13,635 bases of DNA from JANNRA01 sp031401035 (lineage in GTDB: Bacteria > Desulfobacterota > Binatia > HRBIN30 > CADEER01). The DNA lies in NCBI GenBank assembly GCA_031401035.1, contig JANNRA010000114.1, positions 1-13,635 on the forward strand, given 5' to 3'. This document shows positions 7,554 to 13,635 of this stretch, in pieces. The position numbers were made by a program, and so were the translations under genes. Within the stretch, counting starts at the first letter, position 1, and every line of letters begins with the position of its first letter. The notes beneath the pieces are model-generated. The model searched no databases, was not told where the DNA came from, and was given only the letters and a program-made list of their open reading frames with translations.

Positions 7554-7925
7554 TTGATTACTTCACAGCAGCTATGTGAGCTATCGATCACCACGACACA
7601 CGACATGAATACCTCAGACACTGACAAGCGAGTCGCGCCGGGGGCCACTGAGGCGCGGCGTTCCGACGACGGCCGGCGGCAGCCACGGGGCCGCGCGGAT
7701 TCGAAGGTGCGCGCCGAGCTCGTGCGACTGCTGGGACCGCGCAAGGCCGAGCTCCTCATGGTGCGCTTCGGCGGCCGCAAGATCCGCGTCCCGCAGCCGG
7801 ACCTGCGGGCCCGCAACGAACAGGTGCGCAACGCCCTGGACCGGCCGCGCGAGACGCTCACCAGTGTCGCCGAGCGCTTCCAACTGTCGCGCCGCCAGGT
7901 CGCGCGCATCGGCAAGACGACATGA
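7554..7925 (+). CDS. Mor-like small helix-turn-helix regulator
   Basis: A 123-residue basic protein from a TTG at 7554, or 106 residues from the ATG at 7605 (MNTSDTD). The TTG has GGGAAG 7 bases upstream; the ATG has no clear ribosome binding site. The first 50 residues are polar and probably disordered. Residues about 52-119 resemble the Mor/C transcription activator family of Mu-like phages (PF08765). They show an L-x-x-L-L-G-x-x-x-A-E helix, RFGGRKIRVPQPD as the characteristic Gly-Gly/Pro strand, RNEQVRNAL, and a recognition helix-turn-helix ending SVAERFQLSRRQVARI. Mor activates middle promoters in phage Mu, but chromosomal relatives of unknown role exist. No phage gene is present here. 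It points toward the secreted-protein genes and may regulate them or itself. Confidence 0.65.
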   Translation: MITSQQLCELSITTTHDMNTSDTDKRVAPGATEARRSDDGRRQPRGRADSKVRAELVRLLGPRKAELLMVRFGGRKIRVPQPDLRARNEQVRNALDRPRETLTSVAERFQLSRRQVARIGKTT

Positions 7926-8093
7926 ATGGGCCCACTTGTGACAGTGCCGATTGAGAAAGTTGAGGTGCACGGAGTACAGGCCCCGTAGCAGGCCTGATTT
8001 ATTGCTGATCGCCCTCGTCGGGGGATTCGACGGGGGGGGGAATAGCGGGCGCCGGCCGTACCGGTGCTCCACAACCGCAAGGACGGAGGGGAA
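7926..8093. other. Intergenic region before the first cysteine-rich protein
   Basis: These 168 bases hold no gene I can support. CAGGCC (7977-7982) and GGCCTG (7991-7996) form a 6-bp stem with an 8-base loop followed by ATTTATT, a weak candidate terminator for the Mor-like gene. CCTCGTCG (8013-8020) and CGACGGGG (8027-8034) form a second imperfect stem, followed by a run of G. The promoter for the downstream gene should lie here but no clear -35/-10 pair was seen. GGAGGGG at 8085-8091 is a strong ribosome binding site that decides the ATG at 8094. Confidence 0.45.
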
Positions 8094-10250
8094 ATGAATT
8101 CGACGATCCACAGGACAGTTGTGTCCATTTGTGCCGGTTTCGCGCTGTTTTCAGCCTGGGGGGCGCCGGCCAACGCGCAGTGCGGCAGCCGCTCACCGCT
8201 GGCCTGCGCGGCGGTGCCCGTCTCCATTCCGTACCAGCTCAACTGGGCTGCCAGCGAGGGCGCCATCGCCGCCGGTAACGCGCTCGGCACCGGATTCACC
8301 GTCGTCGAGCCGCACACCATCAACCTCGACCCGCTGGTGCCGTCCAACGTGTCGTTGAACGGCTACGAGCCGAGCATGCTGGCGGTCGACACGAGCGCCG
8401 GGGGCTCACTCAAGATCACCACCAGCCGCGGCATCATGTACCGCGACCCGGCCAACGCCTCCGCCCCGCCCACCAACTCGCTGGTCAACGGCCTCGGCGT
8501 CGGCGTCCCGCTGAGCAGCGAGCCGCTGCGCATGGAGACCGTCCTCAGCAGCCTGCCGGCGGCGAACAACCAGGCCGAGCAGGGCGGGCTGTGGTTCTGG
8601 CTGAACGAGGACAACCTGGTCAAGCTGGCGGCGATCAGCACCAACGTCGGCACCAGTTACAGGTTCCAGCTCCAGGTCGAGGACTACGCGCCGACGGCGG
8701 TGGGCTTTCCCAATCCCGCCATGACCGCGCCGCTGGAGATCAACACCGGCAGCTTCAATCTCGCCGCCGGGACGGCCAAGTTGATTCTGGTCGTCGAGCC
8801 AGCGACGTCGAAGTTCACCGCCTCCTACGACATCGGCTCCGGCCCGGTAGTGATCGGCTCGTTCCCGCAGGCCTCGAATGCGGCGGGGACGACGTCGACC
8901 TGCCCCTCCGGCATCTGTCCGACCCCGGGCGCCGAGTTCTTCGCCGGCGTCAACCACGACGCCAACGGCGGCACGCCGAACGTGCATCTGGCAGGCCTGT
9001 TCGCGACGCAGCGCCAAAACACGACCATCACGCCGCGCAAGGTCTACACCTTCGACAGTTTCCGCGTCGGCGAGTCGTGCACGACGGGCGCTGATTGCAC
9101 GGACGGCACCGTCTGCAACGGCGTCGAGACCTGCGTCGCCAACATCTGCCAGCCCGGCACGCCGCTCAACTGCGACGACGGCAACGTCTGCGACGGCACC
9201 GACACCTGCTCCCCGACGCTCGGCTGCCAGGACGGCACGCCGCTCAACTGCGACGACGGCAACGTCTGCGACGGCACCGACACCTGCAGCCCGACCCTCG
9301 GCTGCCAGGACGGTACGCCGCTGAACTGCGACGACGGCAACGTCTGCGATGGCACCGACACCTGCAGCCCGACCCTCGGCTGCCAGGACGGCACGCCGCT
9401 GAACTGCGTCGACAGCAACCTGTGCAACGGCGCCGAGACCTGCAGCCCGACCCTCGGCTGCCAGGCCGGCACGCCGCTCACCTGCGTCGACAGCAACCTG
9501 TGCAACGGCGCCGAGACCTGCGTGCCCGCGACTGGTTGCCAGGCCGGCACGCCGCTGACCTGCAACGACAGCAACGCCTGCAACGGCGTCGAGACCTGCG
9601 TGCCAGCAACCGGCTGCCAGGCCGGCACGCCGCTGACCTGCACCGACAGCAACCCATGCACCACCAACTCGTGCATCCCGGCGAGCGGCTGCAGCGTCGT
9701 CAACAACACCATCCCCTGCGACGACGGCAACGCCTGCACCAGCAGCGACGTGTGCGGCGGCGGGACGTGCAGCGGCACCGGCGTGCCGCTGTGCTGCACG
9801 CCGGTCAACACGGTGCAGCTCGACACGATGGTCAAGAAGACCGTCCTCAAGCTGAAGGCCGACGCCGGCGGCGACAAGCTCATCGCCAAGGGCGCGTTCG
9901 TCTCCGCCGGGGTGTTCAACCCGGCGGACGTGGCCGTCTCGCTCGGCATCACCGACAGCGCCGGCAGCCTCTACGAGGGCAGCATCGTCACCGGCAGCTT
10001 CGTCGCGAACGGGACCAAGTTCCAGTTCAAGGACAGCACCGCGCCGTACGAGCAGGGCGGCGTCTACATCTCGAGGCTGAAGGTTCTCGGCGACAACGCC
10101 ACCGTCAAGTACCTGTTCAAGGCCCGCGGCCTCGACCTGCCGACGCCCGACACCGGCGTCGGCAGCCTGGTCATCAAGGTCGGCGACAAGTGCTACGTCG
10201 ACGGCAATCACGTCTGCTCCGGCACCGCGTCGATCGCCAAGTGCCAGTGA
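8094..10250 (+). CDS. Secreted protein with four-cysteine 26-residue repeats
   Basis: A 718-residue exported protein of unknown function. The ATG at 8094 is chosen over an in-frame GTG at 8064 because GGAGG lies just upstream and a standard signal peptide follows, with likely cleavage after Ala28 (APANA-QC). Residues 30-327 form a beta-rich domain homologous to the one in the next gene; shared landmarks include LGVGV, QGGLWFWLNEDN, EFFAGVNHDANGGT and AGLFATQ. Its style recalls concanavalin-like or carbohydrate-binding folds, which is inference. Residues 329-563 are a cysteine-rich array beginning CTTGADCTDGTVCNGVETC and continuing as eight units, most with spacing C-x5-C-x5-C-x5-C-x7. Residues 564-718 form a beta-rich tail (VKKTVLKLKADAGGDKL to the end) with two cysteines. 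Many acidic D-D-G-N segments suggest calcium binding. A surface or extracellular adhesive role is plausible, not shown. Confidence 0.9.
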   Translation: MNSTIHRTVVSICAGFALFSAWGAPANAQCGSRSPLACAAVPVSIPYQLNWAASEGAIAAGNALGTGFTVVEPHTINLDPLVPSNVSLNGYEPSMLAVDTSAGGSLKITTSRGIMYRDPANASAPPTNSLVNGLGVGVPLSSEPLRMETVLSSLPAANNQAEQGGLWFWLNEDNLVKLAAISTNVGTSYRFQLQVEDYAPTAVGFPNPAMTAPLEINTGSFNLAAGTAKLILVVEPATSKFTASYDIGSGPVVIGSFPQASNAAGTTSTCPSGICPTPGAEFFAGVNHDANGGTPNVHLAGLFATQRQNTTITPRKVYTFDSFRVGESCTTGADCTDGTVCNGVETCVANICQPGTPLNCDDGNVCDGTDTCSPTLGCQDGTPLNCDDGNVCDGTDTCSPTLGCQDGTPLNCDDGNVCDGTDTCSPTLGCQDGTPLNCVDSNLCNGAETCSPTLGCQAGTPLTCVDSNLCNGAETCVPATGCQAGTPLTCNDSNACNGVETCVPATGCQAGTPLTCTDSNPCTTNSCIPASGCSVVNNTIPCDDGNACTSSDVCGGGTCSGTGVPLCCTPVNTVQLDTMVKKTVLKLKADAGGDKLIAKGAFVSAGVFNPADVAVSLGITDSAGSLYEGSIVTGSFVANGTKFQFKDSTAPYEQGGVYISRLKVLGDNATVKYLFKARGLDLPTPDTGVGSLVIKVGDKCYVDGNHVCSGTASIAKCQ
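9159..9782 (+). repeat. Tandem 78-bp coding repeat (four-cysteine units)
   Basis: Six consecutive 78-bp units start at 9159, 9237, 9315, 9393, 9471 and 9549. Two diverged units follow (9627-9707, 81 bp; 9708-9782, 75 bp), and a related unit precedes the array. The first three units encode the identical peptide, from TPLNCDDGNVC to SPTLGCQDG, and differ by only a few silent bases, a sign of recent duplication or gene conversion. Units 4-6 drift to CVDSNLCNGAETC and VPATGC. The order suggests growth from the N-terminal side. The repeat period is a multiple of three, so copy-number change keeps the reading frame. Confidence 0.93.
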
Positions 10251-10279
10251 ACCGACTCCGCTCCATCGGCTGACGCCGC

Positions 10280-10311
10280 CGGGGGGAGGACCGCGTGCGG
10301 TCCTCCCCCCG
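10280..10311 (+). terminator. Strong hairpin between the two secreted-protein genes
   Basis: A perfect 15-bp inverted repeat with a tiny GT loop: left arm 10280-10294 (C, six G, then AGGACCGC), right arm 10297-10311. It begins 29 bases after the first gene's stop and ends 70 bases before the next start. It is the strongest stem in the window and most likely ends transcription of the first gene. There is no T-tract, so it might instead stop RNA decay and let some read-through reach the next gene. Confidence 0.75.
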
Positions 10312-10366
10312 CTCGGCGCGGCCGTTCAGTCAGTCTTCGTTCGCCCAGTGTCTGCGCAGGTCGCAG

Positions 10367-10372
10367 AGGAGG
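10367..10372 (+). promoter_or_regulatory. Consensus ribosome binding site
   Basis: AGGAGG lies 9 bases before the ATG at 10382. It is the best Shine-Dalgarno match in the window and fixes the start of the second secreted protein, which a signal peptide confirms. Confidence 0.85.
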
Positions 10373-10381
10373 ATCCCGGTC

Positions 10382-13300
10382 ATGTCGAGTGTAATCAGCC
10401 GCTTCTCGCTGTCCGTCATCGCCACCCTCGGCCTGCTGCTCGGCGCCACCGCAGCCGCGCACGCCCTCCCCTGCTACAATGGTGCCGGCGGCGGCGGCGC
10501 GCAGGACTACTCGACCCTCGACTGTTCCACCCTGCAGGTCACACCGCCGTACAGCCTGACCTTCGACGTCGACCACGGCGGCCTCGGCAGCGGTGCCGGC
10601 GGCACCGGCACCGGGACCGGATTCTTTATGGTCGATCCCCCGTCGGTGCGAAATTTCGCTACCCTCGGCGCCGCGGATCCTCACGATCTCGTCGGCACCC
10701 CCGGCACCGATGCCTTCTTCGTCTTCAGCAACGACGTGCTCGGCTACGAGCCGGGCCGGCTTTCGTTCCCAGTCAGCCCCAGTGGCACGCTTCGCATCAC
10801 GGCCAGCAAGGGGCTTCAGTACCGCGCGCCGCCCCCGGTGACCACGTCGGTGAACACCAACTCGCAACTGAATGCACTGGGCGTCGGCGTCGCGGCCGCA
10901 GGACGCAAGATCCGTGTCGAGACCAGTGTGGTCAACGCTTTCGCCGGCCTCTCGGGCACGAACTTCTCGCAACAAGCCGGACTCTGGTTTGGCGTCAATG
11001 AAGACAACTACGCCAAGCTGGTCGTTTTCTACAATGCCGCCAACCAGTGCAAGATCCAGCTTGCCGTCGAACGCTACATCGACGCCCCTGCAAGCACGCC
11101 GCTCGAGCAGAACACCGCCGCCACAAACCTTCCCTGCAGCACCTCGACGGTCCATCTCAGTCTGGTCGTCGACCCTGCGACGAATGTGGCGTCGGGTACG
11201 TACCAGTTCGGAGCCGGTCCGGTTACGGCGATGCCGGGAACATTGGCGGTGCCCGCGTCTTTCTTCACCGGCGTCAACCACGATCTCGATGGCGGAACGG
11301 CGAATCTGTCGTTCGCCGGGCTCTTCACCAGCAAGCGCAACGCCGTCGAGACCTCCGCGCTCAGCTTTGACTTCGATCGCTTCCAGCTCTTCGACGACAC
11401 CCCCAAGAACCTGACCTGGACGCCGTCGAGCGTCACCTTCACCGCCGAGCCCAGCCAGGTGAAGAACCAGTCCGTCTCGCTGTCGACCAGCGAGGGTACG
11501 GCCAACTTCACCGTCGACACCAGCGGCGCGCCGGCGTGGATCCAGTCGGTCGCGCCGAGCGCCGGCTCGACCGGCACCGGCGGGACGTCGATCGGGGTCA
11601 CCGTCAACACCACCGGTCTGCCGCCCGGCGCGTACTCGGCGACCCTGCCGGCCACCGCGCCGACCTACACCGGGGCCAGCCTGACGGTGAATCTCACCGT
11701 CGTGCAGCCCTTCCCGGTCGGCGGCGCGCACAAGAACTTCCAGCCTGTGCCGCCGGGTGCCCCCGTCCCGTCGGGATTTACCGAGGACATCGGCGAGGCG
11801 TACGGGCTGCGCACCAGTGGCGAGACCTTCGGCTGGATCAGGCAGGACAGCGTCGGGCTGGCCAGCCCGCTGCCGCTCAACCTCTCTGGGCCGACGCCGC
11901 CGACGAACACGCGCGACCGCAACCGCGCCAGCATTCCACAAGAGCTCGATACCATGATCCACATGCAGTACGGCGACATCGTTCCGCCGGGTACCAATGG
12001 CAACACGACGCCCGGCGCCTGGGAGTACGCGCTGCCCAACGGCACCTATCTGGTGACGGTGAGCGTCGGCGACCAGCCGAGCGCAACCTATGACAGCCTG
12101 CACCGCATAAACGTCGAGGGTGTGAACGCGATCAACAACTTCCAGGCCACGGCGGCCGACGAGTACGAGCAGGGGACCGTGCTTGCCACCGTCACCGACA
12201 ACCGGCTGACCGTCGATGCCATCGGCGGCAACAACACCAAGCTCAACTACGTCCGCATCGAACAGCCGCAGTGTCTGGTCCCGGGCGACTGCGTCGGCGC
12301 GCTGCCGGCGTGCGGCGCCTTCGCCTGCGTGGTCGGCATCTGCGAGGTGCAGCCGGCCAGCCCGAGCACCACCTGCCGCGGCGCCGCCGATGCCTGCGAC
12401 CTCGCCGAACTGTGCGACGGCGCCTCGACCACCTGCCCGGCCGATGTCCTCGCCCCCATCAACACCCCCTGCGGCGACTCGAGTGACACCGCCTGCACCG
12501 ATCCGGATTCCTGCGACGGCAGCGGCGCCTGCCTGTCCAACCATGCCTCGCCGGTCACCCTCTGTCGCAGCGCCGTCGATGTGTGCGACGTCGCCGAGAC
12601 CTGCACCGGCGGCGGCGTCTGCGCGCCGAACGTCTTCGCCGGCGCCGGCACGCCCTGTGGCGATGCGAGCAACACCACCTGCACCGACCCCGACACGTGC
12701 AATGGCGGCGGCACCTGCCAACCCAACCACGCGCCGACCAGCACCGAGTGTCGCGCCTCGAGTGGCACCTGCGATGTCGCCGAGACCTGCTCGGTGAGCG
12801 GCACCTGCCCGGCCGACGCCTTTGCCAGCGCCGGCACCGCCTGCGGCGATGGGAGCGATACGGCCTGCACCAATCCCGACACCTGCGCCGGCGGCAGCGC
12901 CACCTGCCTGCCCAACCACGAACCGATCAGCACCGTCTGCCGCGCCTCGAGCGGCACCTGCGACGCGGCCGAGACCTGCTCGGTGAGCGGTACCTGCCCG
13001 GCCGACGCCTTCGCCAGCGCCGGCACCCCCTGTGGCAGCGCCACCAACGACACCTGCACCGATCCCGACACCTGCGCCGGCGGCAGCGCCACCTGCCTGC
13101 CCAACCACGCGCCGATCAGCACCGTCTGTCGCACCTCGACCGGCACCTGCGACCTCGCGGAAACCTGCTCGGTGAGCGGCACCTGCCCGGCCGACGGCTT
13201 CGCGCCGGGCGGCACCGCCTGCGGCGATGCCACCAACGACACCTGCACCGACCCCGACACCTGCGCCGGCGGCAGCGCCACCTGTCTGCCCAACCACGCG

Positions 13301-13635
13301 CCGATCAGCACCGTCTGTCGCACCTCGACCGGCACCTGCGACCTCGCCGAGACCTGCTCGGCCGCCGGCACCTGCCCGGCCGACGCCTTCGCGCCGGGCG
13401 GCACCGCCTGCGGCAGCGCCACCAACGACACCTGCACCGACCCCGACACCTGCGCCGGCGGCAGCGCCACCTGTCTGCCCAACCACGCGCCGATCAGCAC
13501 CGTCTGTCGCGCCTCGACCGGCACCTGCGATGCCGCCGAGACCTGCTCGGTGAGCGGCACCTGTCCGGCCGACGCCTTCGCCACCGCCGGTACTGTCTGC
13601 CGCGCCGGCAGCGGCGCCTGCGACGTGGCCGAGAG
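10382..13635 (+). CDS. Large secreted modular protein with disintegrin-like cysteine repeats (3' end outside window)
   Basis: The reading frame stays open from ATG 10382 to the window edge, at least 1084 residues. The signal peptide has likely cleavage after Ala28 (AAAHA-LP). Residues about 29-338 are homologous to the N-terminal domain of the preceding gene (LGYEP, TNSQLNALGVGV, AGLWFGVNEDNYAKL, FFTGVNHDLDGGT). Residues about 340-440 are an Ig/BACON-like domain (LTWTPSSVTFTAEP to LTVNLTVV). Residues about 443-630 look malectin-like or galactose-binding, with KNFQP, EDIGEAYGLRTSGETFGW, the RNRAS region, LDTMIHMQYGD and ALPNGTYLVTVSVGD. From Cys631 a cysteine-rich array fills the rest. Its units contain C-R-x5-C-D-x-A-E-x-C, the cysteine pattern of eukaryotic ADAM disintegrin domains. 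The set suggests an extracellular carbohydrate- or matrix-binding protein. Codon choice in the N-terminal third is less GC-biased at third positions than in the repeats. The C-terminal anchor is not visible. Confidence 0.9.
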   Translation, partial: MSSVISRFSLSVIATLGLLLGATAAAHALPCYNGAGGGGAQDYSTLDCSTLQVTPPYSLTFDVDHGGLGSGAGGTGTGTGFFMVDPPSVRNFATLGAADPHDLVGTPGTDAFFVFSNDVLGYEPGRLSFPVSPSGTLRITASKGLQYRAPPPVTTSVNTNSQLNALGVGVAAAGRKIRVETSVVNAFAGLSGTNFSQQAGLWFGVNEDNYAKLVVFYNAANQCKIQLAVERYIDAPASTPLEQNTAATNLPCSTSTVHLSLVVDPATNVASGTYQFGAGPVTAMPGTLAVPASFFTGVNHDLDGGTANLSFAGLFTSKRNAVETSALSFDFDRFQLFDDTPKNLTWTPSSVTFTAEPSQVKNQSVSLSTSEGTANFTVDTSGAPAWIQSVAPSAGSTGTGGTSIGVTVNTTGLPPGAYSATLPATAPTYTGASLTVNLTVVQPFPVGGAHKNFQPVPPGAPVPSGFTEDIGEAYGLRTSGETFGWIRQDSVGLASPLPLNLSGPTPPTNTRDRNRASIPQELDTMIHMQYGDIVPPGTNGNTTPGAWEYALPNGTYLVTVSVGDQPSATYDSLHRINVEGVNAINNFQATAADEYEQGTVLATVTDNRLTVDAIGGNNTKLNYVRIEQPQCLVPGDCVGALPACGAFACVVGICEVQPASPSTTCRGAADACDLAELCDGASTTCPADVLAPINTPCGDSSDTACTDPDSCDGSGACLSNHASPVTLCRSAVDVCDVAETCTGGGVCAPNVFAGAGTPCGDASNTTCTDPDTCNGGGTCQPNHAPTSTECRASSGTCDVAETCSVSGTCPADAFASAGTACGDGSDTACTNPDTCAGGSATCLPNHEPISTVCRASSGTCDAAETCSVSGTCPADAFASAGTPCGSATNDTCTDPDTCAGGSATCLPNHAPISTVCRTSTGTCDLAETCSVSGTCPADGFAPGGTACGDATNDTCTDPDTCAGGSATCLPNHAPISTVCRTSTGTCDLAETCSAAGTCPADAFAPGGTACGSATNDTCTDPDTCAGGSATCLPNHAPISTVCRASTGTCDAAETCSVSGTCPADAFATAGTVCRAGSGACDVAE
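12374..13635 (+). repeat. Tandem 186/189-bp coding repeat (eight-cysteine, disintegrin-like units)
   Basis: Full units begin at Cys codons 12470, 12656, 12842, 13031, 13220 and 13409; the first two are 186 bp and the next four 189 bp. A half unit (12374-12469) precedes them, and a half unit starting at 13598 follows at the edge. The commonest spacing is C-x7-C-x5-C-x6-C-x10-C-x6-C-x5-C-x5-C-x11. The last three full units are nearly identical in DNA, while the first two are more diverged, so the array appears to have expanded towards its C-terminal side. All periods are multiples of three. Confidence 0.9.

Noticed and set aside
8064..8093. In-frame GTG start 30 bases upstream of the first secreted protein
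   Set aside because: It would put MLHNRKDGGE before the signal peptide, and the good ribosome binding site (8085-8091) lies between it and the ATG at 8094.
7926..8093. Possible cyclic-dinucleotide (GEMM) riboswitch before the first secreted protein
   Set aside because: An ACCGCAAGGACGG segment was suggestive, but the conserved GCAAA and tetraloop-receptor elements are not found.
7529..8347. A 272-codon minus-strand open frame covering the Mor-like gene and the next gene's start
   Set aside because: No family resemblance, and it conflicts with two plus-strand genes, one with a strong ribosome binding site and signal peptide.
9159..9626. Regular repeats considered as a CRISPR array
   Set aside because: The units are contiguous 78-bp coding repeats with no unique spacers and stay in one reading frame.
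8406..10211. A 601-codon minus-strand open frame opposite the first cysteine-rich protein
   Set aside because: Val/Ala/Gly/Arg-rich shadow; repetitive only because of the 78-bp repeats on the coding strand.
10208..13486. A 1092-codon open frame on the minus strand opposite the second secreted protein
   Set aside because: Its product is an Ala/Gly/Val/Arg-rich low-complexity chain mirroring the repeats. The plus frame has a consensus ribosome binding site, signal peptide and recognisable domains, so the minus frame is a shadow of GC-biased codons.
12247..13584. A 445-codon minus-strand open frame with apparent repeats (such as ASAGQVPLTEQVSA)
   Set aside because: The repetition is only the complement of the 186/189-bp coding repeat on the plus strand; no start signal or known family.

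Overview
This is a 13.6 kb stretch of very GC-rich chromosomal DNA with compact gene packing, several GTG starts and Gram-negative style signal peptides. The two long secreted proteins with cysteine-rich repeats at the right-hand side resemble proteins common in Myxococcota, Binatota and other former Deltaproteobacteria. I therefore infer a free-living bacterium from one of those groups, but nothing in the window fixes the taxonomy (no rRNA or tRNA seen).

Left part (1-4133): after a low-complexity G/C edge come two minus-strand genes, moaA (molybdenum cofactor synthesis) and, 8 bases downstream, a membrane-anchored SGNH hydrolase. Divergent from moaA is a plus-strand alpha/beta-hydrolase esterase. 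It converges on a minus-strand TerC/YgdQ-like membrane protein, and the two share a perfect 13-bp inverted repeat between their stop codons.

Middle part (4228-7439): a minus-strand run, in transcription order, of a PrsW-type intramembrane protease, a PAS-containing membrane sensor histidine kinase with no adjacent response regulator, and a small chimeric protein. The chimera begins like a DsbA-fold 2-hydroxychromene-2-carboxylate isomerase and ends like a DUF924 protein. terC may belong to the same transcript.

Right part (7500-13635): a promoter-like region with nested inverted repeats, then a small Mor-like helix-turn-helix regulator. Two large exported proteins in the same orientation follow. 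They share a homologous N-terminal domain of about 300 residues but carry different cysteine-rich arrays. The first has 26-residue, four-cysteine units and a beta-rich tail. The second has an Ig-like domain, a malectin-like domain and 62-63-residue, eight-cysteine units whose second half matches the cysteine pattern of ADAM disintegrin domains. The second gene runs off the window. A very strong hairpin separates the two.

The most unusual items are the paralogous modular secreted proteins with their homogenised repeats, the disintegrin-like motif, the isomerase/DUF924 chimera, and the Mor-like regulator found without any phage context.
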